Below the pieces are notes generated by a model that had not been told where the DNA came from, ran no database searches, and worked only from the letters and a program-made list of their open reading frames with translations. From Salvator merianae (Eukaryota > Chordata > Lepidosauria > Squamata > Teiidae): DNA of 64,000 nt. The stretch spans positions 3,615,110 through 3,679,109 of the forward strand of contig QVOM02000057.1 of NCBI GenBank assembly GCA_003586115.2, written 5' to 3'. Positions 1-10,916 of the stretch are shown in pieces (within the stretch, counting starts at the first letter, position 1; each line of letters starts with the position of its first letter). The translations under genes and the position numbers were made by a program.

Positions 1-165
1 CTCACAGTGGCCCTCCAATTGCTTCTGGGCATCTCAAGCAGAAGGCAAAGGCAAAATCTCCACCTGCTTTCAACTCCCTCCAAATGGCATCCTGCCTGGC
101 TCTTTAGAGGCATCCTGCCTGGCTCTCCACCCTGGAGGTGGTACCTGGGCACCCATTCCAAGTTC
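1..165 (+). repeat. CATCTAGTCCAGCATCC-type interspersed repeat, 3' part
   Basis: Starts mid-element with CTCACAGTGGCCCTCCAATTG and runs through CAAGCAGAAGGCAAAGGCAA to TACCTGGGCACCCATTCC. It matches eleven other loci in this window. A small internal duplication (GGCATCCTGCCTGGCTCT twice, 89-132) is seen. It ends about 27 bp before AQP10 exon 2. Confidence 0.85.
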
Positions 166-192
166 ACTGACCCCTATTCCTCTCTCCCCTAG

Positions 193-319
193 GTCATCAC
201 GCTGAGTGGAGCTGCACAGAATGTCACCAGCAATGGGATAAAAGGTGGCTATTTCAGCTCAGCACTATCCGGCGGCATTGCTGTGATGATGGCGATCCAC
301 GTTTCGGGGGGCATCTCCG
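193..319 (+). CDS. AQP10: AQP10 coding exon 2 (127 bp)
   Basis: Acceptor AG at 191-192, donor GT at 320-321 (GTGAGG). Reads [17 protein letters not shown] onward to VSGGIS and ends in codon phase 1. It covers the end of helix 1 and helix 2. The first codon phase is inferred from the downstream join, because exon 1 is outside the window. Confidence 0.9.
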
Positions 320-3300
320 GTGAGGAGGGGGGAGGGGCCAGGTCCCTGCAGGTCTCAGCCCCTTTTGCTGAAGTTTAGGTTGGCTTTGCTGAGAAGCAAT
401 GGCAGGTCATACCCCCCGGGATTGGTGGAGTAGTGGGCAGAAGCAATTTGTTCTCGTTGAGTACCACTGAGTCATGGTCAACTCCTGGTTGCCTGCAGTT
501 TTCTTGGCAGAGCTACGAAAGTGGTTTGCCATGACCTTCTGCCAGGGAGAGGCTGGGGATCGAACCGTCGACCTCCTGCTTCCCAGGCACTTTGTTCTAC
601 CACTGAGCTACAGCTGTTCCCATAGAAGTTCTAGTCTGCTGTTTTCAAGAGCAGGCTCCTGGACCATGCTGAGAGCAGACCGTGACACAAAGGATTCTGG
701 GAAACTCCTGAAGGGGGCGATGGTTTGAAGGAGGGAATCCCCATTAAAAGCAACACCCACCAAAGGCCTGTTCAGGTCAGAAAGGAAATCAAAGGCATAT
801 AAAAAGCAGGAAGGGGAAAGAGAGAAGGGTCTCGGAGCTCCTAGGTGTGGAGGGGTTTCATGATCGAAGTGACTAATTTTCATCCTTCAACATATGATAC
901 CGGTCAGTGATGGCTCCCAGACTATGGAATAGTCTCTCCCTTGAGCTGACTAAGCCAAGCCAAGTTTTAGAAGCTGGAGGCCAAACAGAGCAGGATTTGT
1001 ATGAATGTTTAGCTGGTCAATCTCCCTTTCTTCTCTTCTTTCACAGGAGGGCACCTGAATCCTGCTTTCTCCCTAGCCATGTGCCTTGTTGCTCAATGCC
1101 CTTGGTGGAAATTGCCCATTTTCTCGCTCGTTCAGACTGCGGGGGCTTTTGTAGGTGCAGGCACTGTCTACGTCCTCTATTATGGTAAGGCTGTTAAATC
1201 TTCCCAAATCCTCAGGCGACTGCGTGCTCTCTGTTCTCTCTAGCCCAGCTTGTTATCCGCTGGTGTAAAAGCCAAGAGATGTTTGTTCTTTAAGATCTGA
1301 GCAGAATGCTAGCTCCCTGGAGGAGCAGGAGAATGCCTTCCTAACTCTGGGAGGGAAAGAGAAAGGACCTTTGCTTCCTTTCACCGCATCCGATGTCTGC
1401 TTTGGCTTTGTTGGTGCAGATGCCATCTGGAATTACAGCAATGGGACCCTGTCGGTCACTGGGCCGCATGAAACCGCCTCCATCTTTGCCACCTACCCGT
1501 CTCCATACCTGTCGCTGGCCAACGGGTTCTTTGATCAGGTAAGGCCCCAGGAGTCTTGTGGTTGGTCGATTGTCGATGGGTTGCCTTTATTTCCTGCTTT
1601 TGCTCCAGGATACCCAAAACAGCTCACGCAAACTGTTTTTTAAAATCATCACAATAATCCTGCAAGGTAGGGAATGGATGGAAACTGAACCCTGACAAGA
1701 CAGAGGTACAGTGGGTCCCAGACTCCTGAGTTAAGACAGGAGCAAGGCCTCCGTTTTTGGACAGGAGTTGCGGAATTTGGGCTTTCTCTTGGACCTTCGA
1801 TTGCAGAAGCATTCACCCTGTCATCAGGGCTAATGGCCTTTGATTGCCTGACTTTCATGAATGCATCCTAACTCAGCTGAAAAAGCCCCTAAGCTGCTAG
1901 CCAACACCACATCTTGTGGCCGTGAGTTCCAAAGTCTGACTGTGTGATGTGTAAAAAAAGTATTTTGTTTTGCCTGTCCTGATTTGCCCTGATTTTAATT
2001 TCATTGGGTAACCCCTCGCTCCAGTATTTTGGGAAAGGGAGAGATACTCCTTCCTTTCCACTCTTTCCAAACCACGACGAATTTTATATATTTCTATCAT
2101 GTCTCCTCTCACTCTTCTCCTTTCTAGACTAAAAAGCCACAACCATTGCTGCCTTTCCCCGTATGAAAGGTTTTTTATCCCATTAATCATCTTAGGGTGC
2201 GATCACACAGGTTTATTTTGGGTGCCGATTTGCAGGTTGCCCCTTCTGTAAATGCATAAAAAAACCCTATATCAGACTTCATGCCTAAAAACCTCCCTGT
2301 GTGATCGCACCTTTGCCTCTTCCTTCTGCGCTTGCCACCGATTGGCTACCACTGGCCCAGGTTTCCTTGTCTCTGATTTGCCGGCTGGCAGGAACAGCCG
2401 TTTCCAGGCTGCTATTGGCTAAGGGAGCCTGCCCCAAGCAGCGAGTTGCCTGTGAGTTATTATTTCCTGTATGAGGAAAGGGCAGATAATCAGAGGCAGT
2501 CTATCCCTCGAGTCTCAAAATTCGCCCCAGAGGCACCCCTAAAGACGTGTCTGAATGCACCCTTAGATGCATTTTTTGGACCTTTTCTAATATTGCCAGT
2601 CCCTTTTCCAAATGAGGTACCCAAAACCGCATACCGTATTCTAGATGAGATTGCACCAATGTTTTCTATAAGGGCATTATAATATTATATGTTGCATCAA
2701 CATACGGCCTAAAGGTTTCCTCCTATGCTTTCATTCCTACCATGCTTATTCCATCTTTCCTAGGTGCTGGGGACCGCGATGCTGATCCTAAGTATCCTGG
2801 CCATCACTGATTCCCGAAACAAGAGGATCTCCGTGGGTCTAGAACCACTCAGTGTAGCTCTGCTTGTTCTCTCGCTTGGACTAGCCATGGGGGCCAATTG
2901 TAGCTGTGCCATCAACCCGGCTAGAGACCTGGGTCCACGGCTTTTCACCTACGTGGCCGGATGGGGGCTCCAGGTGTTCAGGTAGGCGCAAGTGTGGTGA
3001 GGTGGCGGATAGGCTGGGGAGAAAGCGTCTTGTCTTGAGTGTGCATGGTGGGAAGGGACCCTGAGAAAATCTCAAAGCATAGTTGCTCATTGTGGTGTCC
3101 ACAAGAGACAAAGCATCAATCGGTGCACAGCAGGATTCACTGAGACCAGGAAGCGGAGGAAATGTACAAAACAGGAAAGACAGATCAATCCATGCCTGTG
3201 AGAAATAAAGAAGAGTCTAGTTAGCAGAAGGTTCTTTGCATCTTTGCTAGTACAGAGAGGCTCAGCTGGGGACCAACCAATGAGGAGATAAGACACAAAG

Positions 3301-3945
3301 AGAGGAACTGCGGGACAGGAGGCTGGACTAGATGGGTTGTGGCCTGATCCAGCAGGGCTACTCTTACATTCTGGTCAAATTCGTGGAGGTCAGATGTATC
3401 AATGCTACTAGAATGGATACCCAGGTACCACCTCCAGGTTGAATGGACAGGCAGGATGCTTGTAAAACCCATTTGCAGGCAGTTAGTCAACAGGTGAAGG
3501 TTTCTCCTTCATCTTCTGCTTGAGATGCCCAGAAGCCATTGGTGGGCCACTGTGTGAGACAGGATGCTGGGCTAGATGGGCCGCGACCTGATCCAGCAGG
3601 GTTCCTCTTCTGTTCTTATGTATCAGTTCAACCTGTCCTGACACCCAGCCCTTCTGATGTATTTGCCTTTTGTCTCTTGGCAGTGCTGGGAACTACTGGT
3701 GGTGGGTTCCAGTCGTAGCCCCCATGGTAGGTGCCACTGTTGGGACGGCAGTGTACCAATTTGGCGTGGAGTTCCACCACCCTCCATCTCAGGAGGAAGA
3801 CAACATGTTTGCTGCAGAGAACCACCATCCGGAAACAGAGAAGGATGTGGAGATCCCAGTTTTCGCTGTGAATAAGTTTGCTGAAACCTGGATGGACAAA
3901 AAAGTGGAGAACCATCCAACAGGAGATAAAGTGGTTGGGAAGTGA
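193..3945 (+). CDS. AQP10: Aquaporin-10 (aquaglyceroporin), 5'-truncated at window edge; exons 2-6
   Basis: Five exons (193-319, 1047-1184, 1420-1538, 2764-2981, 3684-3945) join in frame into 287 visible residues ending at TGA 3943-3945. AQP10 is a six-helix plasma-membrane channel for water, glycerol and other small solutes. Visible: first NPA box in GGHLNPAF (fragment residues 44-51), second in [10 protein letters not shown] (178-187) with the Asp typical of glycerol-conducting members, and two adjacent N-glycosylation sequons NYS and NGT (N93, N96) in the extracellular loop where AQP10 is glycosylated. Exon sizes 127/138/119/218 are those I know for the AQP3/7/9/10 subfamily. AQP10 is preferred over AQP3/7/9 because of the [10 protein letters not shown] and PYLSL loop and the ATP8B2 neighbour. 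The C-terminal tail is long and charged. Exon 1 with the start codon is left of the window. All splice sites are GT-AG. Confidence 0.93.
450..621 (-). repeat. tRNA-derived SINE (single unit)
   Basis: Read on the - strand it begins with GGGAACAGCTGTAGCTCAGTGG, a pol III A-box-like tRNA head, followed by GGTTCGATCCCCAGCC (B box) and a body with GGCAAACCACTTTCGT. It lies in AQP10 intron 2. Same family as 7897-8360, 14652-14984 and 30103-30420. Confidence 0.85.
890..980 (+). repeat. LINE reverse-transcriptase C-terminal fragment (CR1/L2-like)
   Basis: A short stretch reads [15 protein letters not shown], matching the conserved APRLWNSLP tail of CR1/L2-type reverse transcriptases seen at five other places in the window. 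It lies in AQP10 intron 2, about 70 bp before exon 3. Confidence 0.5.
1047..1184 (+). CDS. AQP10: AQP10 coding exon 3 (138 bp), first NPA box
   Basis: Acceptor TTTCACAG ends at 1046; donor GT at 1185-1186 (GTAAGG). The split codon G|GA joins exon 2 and gives [17 protein letters not shown], the first half-helix NPA loop, followed by helix 3. It ends ...VYVLYY in phase 1. Confidence 0.93.
1420..1538 (+). CDS. AQP10: AQP10 coding exon 4 (119 bp), glycosylated loop
   Basis: Acceptor AG at 1418-1419, donor GTAAGG at 1539. Encodes [16 protein letters not shown] followed by [10 protein letters not shown] and the start of helix 4. NYS and NGT are overlapping-range N-glycosylation sequons. Confidence 0.93.
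1855..2700 (+). repeat. CR1/L2-like LINE 3' fragment split by a DNA element
   Basis: The two halves (1855-2194 and 2563-2700) carry the common reptile LINE wording: TTTCTATCATGTCTCCTCTC, CTAGACTAAAAAGCCACAAC, then GGACCTTTTCTAATATTGCC, CATACCGTATTCTAGATGAG and ATAAGGGCATTATAATATT. The halves are continuous in the related copies at 6150-6390 and 48890-49250, so 2195-2562 is an insertion. Confidence 0.7.
2195..2562. mobile_element. MITE-like element inserted in a LINE, TTA target duplication
   Basis: Flanked by TTA on both sides (2192-2194, 2563-2565). The ends GGGTGCGATCACAC and GTCTGAATGCACCC are degenerate inverted repeats. Inside, a perfect 16-bp inverted repeat (2196-2211 with 2296-2311, GGTGCGATCACACAGG) forms a 116-bp hairpin. 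A 3-bp TTA duplication fits PIF/Harbinger-type elements; this class call is inference. Confidence 0.55.
2764..2981 (+). CDS. AQP10: AQP10 coding exon 5 (218 bp), second NPA box
   Basis: Acceptor CTTTCCTAG ends at 2763; donor GTAGGC at 2982. Encodes helices 4-5 and the second pore loop [17 protein letters not shown], then LFTYVAGWG. It ends in split codon AG|T. Confidence 0.94.
3310..3630 (-). repeat. CATCTAGTCCAGCATCC-type repeat, one partial plus one longer copy
   Basis: Two adjacent minus-orientation pieces: 3310-3375 (head only) and 3379-3630. They contain AGATGGGCCGCGACCTGATC and CATCTTCTGCTTGAGATGCC. They lie in AQP10 intron 5, ending about 55 bp before exon 6. Confidence 0.85.
3684..3945 (+). 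CDS. AQP10: AQP10 terminal coding exon 6 (262 bp)
   Basis: Acceptor CTTGGCAG ends at 3683. Encodes helix 6 ([18 protein letters not shown]) and a cytosolic tail of about 60 residues rich in Glu, Asp, His and Lys, to TGA at 3943-3945. The tail is the least conserved part of the family; only the helix supports the family call. Confidence 0.92.
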
Positions 3946-4417
3946 CTGTTCCTCATAGAAACTGGATTTTATTGGGCGGAGATTTTGTGACCGGCCATTT
4001 GTGCTACATAAGCTACACATGCGTGAGAGACAGAGAGCGAATGAGAGATTGGAAGTTCCTCAATACAGGAGTTCAGAAGTTGGCAAAGGGCCATCTATTC
4101 CAAAATGGATCCCCCCATTGGTAAACTGGCTTTGCTGGATCTTGACCCTTTTGGTCACAATTGGGGTACAGGATCTTTTTAGCAGAATGATTGCTCTGGC
4201 AGAATTTGCTGGATGCCGTTCCTTTTCCCACTTGGATGAAACGAACAAACAAAAACAAACTCTCTGTGGTCCAAGTGGACGGAGACCCACATTTCGATGG
4301 TTAGAGACCCCTCTGTACAAACCAAAAGTCTCTGATTCGGGTCTTGGCAATCTGACAATCCTGCAGACCTGTGGACCATCAAAGGAGAAAAAAAGCTGAT
4401 TTTGCAGACATGGTTGA

Positions 4418-4477
4418 ACTCCAATTCCCATCAACCTTAGCAACAGGCAAGGCTAATGGAAGAATGGGAATTGGAGT
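4418..4477. repeat. Short hairpin with perfect 14-bp arms
   Basis: ACTCCAATTCCCAT (4418-4431) is the exact reverse complement of 4464-4477, with a 32-base spacer. It resembles the ends of common vertebrate MITE relics and lies within the AQP10 3' UTR region. Confidence 0.7.
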
Positions 4478-6149
4478 CCAGTGGCAAGTGGAGTGTGTTA
4501 AATGATAAGATACATTTTTAGAGGGGAAATATGGCCAATAGAGAAGCATAGGGCTACAGTGGGAGTCAGAATCTTAGCCTTCCAGGTGTTATTAGACTTC
4601 AGCTCTCATCAGACTTTTCCATTCTGGCCAAGAGCCATAGAAGGATTTGAAATGTAGAACATCAAGATAGTTGCAAGTAAACAAGCTTGAAGCTGTCAAG
4701 ATGAATGCAGTTTGCATGACATCTTATAGATAATATATTTTGATTTCTGGGTGGTCTCCCATCCAAGTACAACCAATTCTAAAACCGTTTAACTTTCAGA
4801 GGTTGGGGATGCATCTGTCAGCTTTTGAAGCTTGTTAACAAACAAATATAAATTGTTCAACAGCTGTCCAGAGGAATAAATTGCAACTCAGATGGAAATG
4901 CCCCCCCTGGGGGAAACTGCAAATTTCTGAGCTCTTCTGAGAGTGAGAATCGCAAACCACACCTGCTGAAGGTTCCACTGTGGTGACCACCAAGATGAGC
5001 TCAGATCCTGGCAGCTGCGCAGATAGAACTGTGCAATTTTCTTCCCAGCAGTACAAAAGAAGAAGTTTGCTTTTGCCTTTTTTCTGAGATACTTTTCAAA
5101 GTCCTCATGTAGCCTGGCACATCTGGGATTTCCTGGTGGCCTTCCATCCGAGCGCCAACCAGCATCACTCTGGCTTTATTACTGAACTTGGCCAGTATTG
5201 GCAAGGAGGCGCATAATTGCGGAGGCTGACCAGCCAATGGGGAGAGAAGCCGCCGCCAGTTGGCACTAGAACCTTGGCATGGAAAATTGAAGTCTTGGGA
5301 CAGATGGATGGCAGTTCTGATCAAGACAGGGGACTCCAGATTTGTATAAAGGGACAAAAATCTTGGCAGTAGAGGCAGAGTAGGAGGAAATGGCCATTTT
5401 TTTCTCCTTGCAATTTAATAACACATTCCAGGGGTAGGTTCAAAGGCATGCCCTAACTGCTCACATGACACACTTACAAGGCCTGTCGTTCCACAGAAAG
5501 TGTCTGACACGTGCCTGTCTTCCCACAGCAGTCGCGCCCCAAATTTCAGATGCTGGCAAAAGAAACACAGCGTGTTTGAGCAATATCTGTGGGTGGAGTT
5601 AAATGCCATCACAGACGTTCTTTTCTTTACTCTAGGTTCTGCAGCAGTTGGACCTGCGTAGGGAAATCAGACCATTTTGAACTCTTGGCCGTGATGATTT
5701 TGTGGAGTGATTTCTTTGACCATTAAAGCCTTCATCAGAACAGACGGGGTAGATTTGTACCCCAGCGGGGTGAAAGTGTAAATGTATTTTTTTGAATGCG
5801 GTTTGAAACACCTGATTATGTAGTAGAAACCTATGAAGGTATTAACTGTGCTTTTCTATATGTTTTCTTCTAACCTGACCTGAGACCTCAGGGTATAGAG
5901 TCCGACAGCAATTTAAATAAACAAGCAAACCATCTGCCCACAAACTGCATAATTTTTCCACCCGTAGTGATGAGGGTTGAAACAGTGGTCTTTCCTGCTG
6001 TAAGATATGAGTATGAAAGTTTGATATTGAGAAAGAGCAAGAGAGGGGGAAAGATAGATGCCTTCAAATTACATATATAAAGGCAGGTATTAAGAGTACT
6101 ATAGACTGGATCTTTATTGCCTTTCATTACTGTTTTTGCTGCTCTTAAA

Positions 6150-6390
6150 CCCTGTCTTTCAAGGCTGAAGAGACCAAGACACTGCAGCCTGATTTCATAA
6201 GGAAGGTGTTCCAGCCCTTAAATCATTCTGGTTGCCCTTTTCCACACCTTTTCCAGGTCTACAATATCCTTTCTGAGGTGAGGTGACCAGAATTATACGC
6301 CATATTCCAAATGTGGTCTCATCACAGCTTTATAAAGAGGCACAATGACTCTTGCCAACTTGTTTTCTATTCCCCAGCTGCGGTTTGCTT
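6150..6390 (+). repeat. CR1/L2-like LINE 3' fragment
   Basis: Contains GGTTGCCCTTTTCCACACC, TTTCCAGGTCTACAATATCC, GGTGACCAGAATTATACGCC and CAAATGTGGTCTCATCACAG. It matches the split LINE at 1855-2700 and the copy at 48890-49250. Confidence 0.7.
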
Positions 6391-7289
6391 CTAATGCTTC
6401 ATCTGAGGCAGGCAGTAGCCACTATTGACAAATAAATCCAACTGACTTGCTGCTGAGCTCTCTTTCAGGAGATGCAGGGGAAAGCAAAGTTTAGGTCTGC
6501 TGGATCGCCAAAGTGCCTGATTCTCATTTTTCTTGAAGGATCCGCTTACAGAGCTTCTTCTGGGTAAGCAAAGATGTCAGCAAAAGGACGCATTTAGCAG
6601 TGTGCACAGAAAAAGAAGACAAGGAGCTACACTGCAAAATTGTTCAGTTGACCCGTTGACAAAAAATCCCTAGGAAGGTTCCAGGCGCAAAATAAAAGAT
6701 AGGCTAACAGAACTCATTCATCCTTCCCAATTTTAATTTTAATATTGTGTAGGTTTTTGAATCCATGGCTTTCATATTCACAAGCTAGGACTAGAAACTG
6801 GTACTTACCTCTAGTTTTTAATCACTGGGGGTTGAAACTGCTTGCTGCTGCCAGTTCATCATTCTGCCACTTTTGGCAGTTTTGGGCTCTGGTAATGCCA
6901 ACTTGGCCACTTCTGGGTCCCTGCAACTCCAAATTCTAATATTTCCGGGGCTTTTCAATTGCAGTGCTTTTGTACGTCAGTTGCATCTGTTTGTCATTAT
7001 GGCTGACGGCCTTTAGAAGCATTAAAGGCAAACTGCCTATTTTTTTTCCCCCTAGAGATCTGTAGATGGGATTCCTCCAACCCCTATCTTTGTGTAGGCG
7101 CAATGATTTTGTACTTGCACATTTGAAATTCACGAGGTTTTCTAGGAACCTAATCCTAGTGAGTAATGTCCCTAAATTTTAATCCAGCTTCAGTCCACTT
7201 GAGATAACTGGATGCCGAGCATGCAAGCCTGATTTTGTCAGACGTCGCTGTTCTAGAAGAAGAATGCAGAAGTCAAATGTCACAGACAG

Positions 7290-7860
7290 ATTCAGTGCTG
7301 CTTGCCTTTGACTGAGGCCATCCTTCTGTTCATCTCTGTTGACCAGACCTCTGCTGACCAGTAGAGGCCCTTTTCCTCAACCACAGTCCGGCAGCACAAA
7401 CATTGCCTTGCTGTGCTGACAAACACTTCGTGCTCACCAGCCAGGATCGTGTGTCCCCACGGTATGGTCCTGTTAGAACGGATCTGATTGCTGCACGTTC
7501 TCTTTCCTTCATTGATCTGGTATCCCATGAGGGTTTTGCTGGGCAACGTTATGCTAAGCATATTATCAAAGCAGCCAATCCTAAAGGAAATCAACCCTGA
7601 GTGTTCAGTGGAAGGACAAATCCTGGAGCTGACGCTCAAATACCTTGGCCGCATCCTGAGAAGACAGGACTCAATGGGGAAGACCCTGATGTTGGGCAAG
7701 AGGGAAGGCGAGAGGAGAAGTGGAAGGCAGAGGATGAGATGAATAAAGGGTGTCATGAAAGCAGTGAACATAATCTTCAGCAAACTCCAGGGAACAGTGC
7801 AGAGTCCCCTGGTCCATGGGGACATGTAGAGTCAGATTCAACTTAACACCTTATAGGTGA
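7290..7860 (+). mobile_element. RTE/Bov-B LINE 3' fragment (dead)
   Basis: The frame from about 7560 reads ...EINPECS, ILELTLKYLGRILRRQDS, MGKTLMLGKREGERRSGRQR, MRIKGVMKAVN and FSKLQGTVQSP, with stops and frame shifts. This is the known C-terminal end of Bov-B reverse transcriptase. The nucleotide text GAAGACCCTGATGTTGGGCA and GGCAGAGGATGAGATG is also Bov-B-like. The 5' limit is uncertain. Bov-B is abundant in squamates, which supports the taxon guess. Confidence 0.8.
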
Positions 7861-7896
7861 ACCTGCCTGATAAACATAGATGAGCCTCATTAACCA

Positions 7897-8360
7897 TTGT
7901 TGTTGTTGGGTGCCGCTGAGCTGTGGCCAGCTCCCAGTTGACTGCATGGTTCCTTCTGTGCAGTTTTCTTGGCAAACATACAGCAGTGGTTTGCCATTCC
8001 CTACTTCCGGGGAGCAGCTGGGGATCAAACTGGCAACCCTCTGCTTTCCAGGCAGCTTGCTCTATCACTGAGCTACAGCCCCTCCCAGACTCCATGGGGT
8101 CCTCCATGGCAGTCTTCTTGGCAGGGATACAGAAGTGGTTTGCCATTGCCTACTTCTGGGAAGAGACTGCAGATCAAACCAGCGACCCTCCACTTTCCAG
8201 GCAGCTCGCTCTAACACTGACCTACAGCCACTCCCAGTTTTCTTGGCAGAGATACAGAGGTGGTTTGCCATTGTCTTCTTCTGGGGAGAGACTGGGGATT
8301 GAACCGGCAGCCCTCTGCTTTCCAGGCAGCTTGCCCTACCACTGAGCTATGCCCACTCCC
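7897..8360 (-). repeat. tRNA-derived SINE, head-to-tail trimer
   Basis: Three tRNA-like heads in the same orientation: about 7897-8087, 8088-8236 and 8237-8360. Each carries, on the - strand, GCTGTAGCTCAGTG-like A boxes (degenerate in units 2 and 3), GGTTCAATCCCCAGTC-like B boxes and the TGGCAAACCACTTCTGTATC body. Only the 5'-most unit on the + strand has the GTTGTTGTTGGGTGCC tail, as expected for one composite element. Confidence 0.8.
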
Positions 8361-9009
8361 TTATTAGCAATATCGTCCTTCATATTTCCAAAGCCAGTGC
8401 CTTTTGGATCATTTCACTAAACACACTTGTCCTATTTAGGGTAGCAGTGCGGACGCATAAGCTCCATCCCTCGTGAAGAGTTTCCCTTTTCGGGTCCTCA
8501 GGTGCAAAACCTGATTGCCGGAATGCCAAATCCTTGTTGCTGAGCCTCTTCGGTCTTGGACTGCCCTGTTGATTGGCATTTGGCTAAGGAGGCGTGGCCA
8601 AGGGACGCGATGTCTGAGTCAACCTGTGCTTTTACCCCTGAGATCCTTCCTGTGTTTCTTGGAGCGCTTTGTGCGCACATGTGAGCCTCAGGAGTGGGGC
8701 AGGTCTTTGCAGGCGGAGCTAGGAATGCGGACTGTCAGGCTCTGATGAGCAAGGTCTAACATGCCTGGGTTCCGTCGCCAAGGGCTGGGCTGCTCCTGGT
8801 CTGACTAATAAGAAATCCTCAAAGCCACCCAAAAGAGTTTCTGAGTTCCCCAGTTCCTAATACCGATTGAGAGCCACCTTTCCAGGAAATGCATTCAGGA
8901 CGACTCTCTTCTGCAGGAATCAGAGTGTAATCTGAGTGGGCCTAGCCAACCTCAATTCTTCAAAAGAAGGGCTAAATGAAAAACCTAGTAAAGGCGCCCT
9001 CAGAGCATT

Positions 9010-9140
9010 GACTCCTATGGACTCTGTGGGACGCATCTACACAGCTTTCTTGGCAAGAGCAGTGAAGTGGTTTTCCATTGCCTGCTGGGGATGTTGCTGG
9101 GGATCGAACCTGCAAACCTCTGCAGGTTCTTTGCTGGGGA
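9010..9140 (-). repeat. Degraded tRNA-derived SINE
   Basis: On the + strand, GACTCCTATGGACTCTGTGG, TTTCTTGGCAAGAGCAGTGA, GTGGTTTTCCATTGCC and GGGGATCGAACCTGCAAACC match the body and B box of the SINE family. The tRNA head is truncated. Confidence 0.65.
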
Positions 9141-9217
9141 TACAGAACAAGAAATCTGCATGAATGTACATGTACATGCTTCACTGACCATGCAACAGCA
9201 GGGTTGTTGGTACATCT

Positions 9218-9285
9218 CTAGCCACACCCTCCTCTCTGGCCACACCCCTTCTCTCTGGCCACACCCTCCTCTCTGGCCACTCCCC
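9218..9285. repeat. Minisatellite, about 22-bp unit, three copies
   Basis: CTCTCTGGCCACACCC occurs repeatedly (TAGCCACACCCTCCTCTC, TGGCCACACCCCTTCTCTC, TGGCCACACCCTCCTCTC, TGGCCACTCCCC). Intergenic; no function is apparent. Confidence 0.75.
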
Positions 9286-10597
9286 TCACTTATGTCCTTT
9301 ACTTGCTCTAGCAATTGTGCCTAACTGGAATACGCCCCTGAATTGCAACGGTATCTGACATTTGCCCAGATATTTATTTATTTAAGAATTTATATGCCAC
9401 CCTTAATCCGGAAGAGTCTCACAGCAGCTTAATCTTAGACCCATCCCTGCCCTCAGGCTCATAGTCTAAAAAAGGCATGGCAGACAAATTGTTATTGTAT
9501 GGTATTTGTGTTCAATAAAGTTTTAAATTCCTAACCCTACCCGTAAACTTACTTGTGGTTACTTACTGTGGGATCTCTTAATCTCAACAAGGGTGTGAAT
9601 AGATCTCTGATTAATTTCAACATTGCTGGGATGTCACCTGCCAAGGTAGGTATCAGTGGCCTCTTTTGCCCCGCCCATCTCTGCATCTGGACACGCCCAC
9701 TCCCAGGATACAGCTTTCTAGCAGGAGGAAACCCTTCCCTTCAGCTGAAGGTGATTTTGGCCACACCCTTGGAGGCAACCAGGGGGCAAACCCTAGCCAA
9801 AACGCCTTCCGCCCTTGCAACCATCTGAAGAGGTGGCAGCGGCAGTAGAGACTTCCCTCACTTGCTCGCTGCCCGGTGCGGTTAAGCGCCAGACAGAAAA
9901 TGGCCGAATTCTGTGGTGAGTGGAAACTTGGAGGCTGCCAAACTTGTTTGTTCTGGAGCCTTGAAGCTTGCGAGGTTGAAAGGCACAGGGCGTAGAACAC
10001 TCTGTACCCCCTAATCCAGGGGCAAGATCACCTGGTCCTGTCATGCAGATGACCCTTTTCTTCCAGCTCTGAAAATGAAGCCTAAGTTTAGACCGAACTG
10101 AATTGGGTTGAAATATGGTGATTGGACCCCATCTTTCGGCTGTTGCAGACTCCAGCTGCTTTCTTCTTAACTTTGCCCGACCTGAAGCCCTTTTTGCCTC
10201 TCTTAATCTCCACTCTCTCAGATTTGTTCCAGCAACAACCTGAGATGCTTGGCCTTCAAGTGGAAGAGCAGTTCCCGACTGACCTTTGTCCTGGCCTGCG
10301 TTCTGCTTGGTCAGGTCGCCCTGCTTTCAGAGTTCACTGCACTATTACAAGGACCATGGGGCTGCCGAAATGGGAAACCTGGATAATGTTTCTAAATAGA
10401 CAGGAAAGAGAGCAGACTGGAGCTACTGTGTTAAGGGGCGGGGAATCACTTCCTTATGAAAGCAAGAACCTGAACAGGATCCAGTCCTCACAGAGGGCTA
10501 GAATTACGACCCAATAACCAAAGATGATCTTTAGAGTTCTCTGTCTGAACGATTTGGGCCAATTTCTCCAAGAAAACTGGGTGTGTATGGGGAGAGT

Positions 10598-10916
10598 CAT
10601 CATTCTATGGAATTTATTACTGGAAGAGGTGGTGACAGCAACATGCCCGGTTGGCTTTAAGAATGGATTGGACAGATTCAAGGAGGACAGGTGTATCAAT
10701 GGCTGCTGGAATGGATGCCCAGGTACTGCCTCCAGGTTGGAGAGACAGGCAGGAGGCCTTTGAAGGCCATTTTCAGGGAGTGGAGGGCAGGTGAAGGTTC
10801 TGCCTTCATCTTCTGCTTGAGATGCCCAGAAGCAATTGGTGGGCCGCTGGGTGAAACAGGATGCTGGACTAGATGGACCGTGGCCTGATCCAGCAGGGCT
10901 CCTCTTATCTTCTTAT
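10598..10916 (-). repeat. CATCTAGTCCAGCATCC-type repeat, long copy
   Basis: Minus orientation. Includes the 3' segment seen also at 52856 and 57360 (GGTGGTGACAGCAACATG, GGCTTTAAGAATGGATTGG), then GACAGGTGTATCAATGGC through CTGATCCAGCAGGGCTCCTC to TCTTCTTATG. Confidence 0.85.

Larger units (their letters stand above)
3946..7289 (+). other. AQP10 3' UTR and intergenic DNA
   Basis: No coding exon is seen. The 3' UTR extends an unknown distance: ATTAAA at about 5722 and AATAAA at about 5917 are possible poly(A) signals, but neither is decisive. The stretch holds a short hairpin at 4418-4477 and a CR1-like LINE fragment at about 6150-6390; the rest is AT-moderate unique-looking sequence. Confidence 0.5.
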
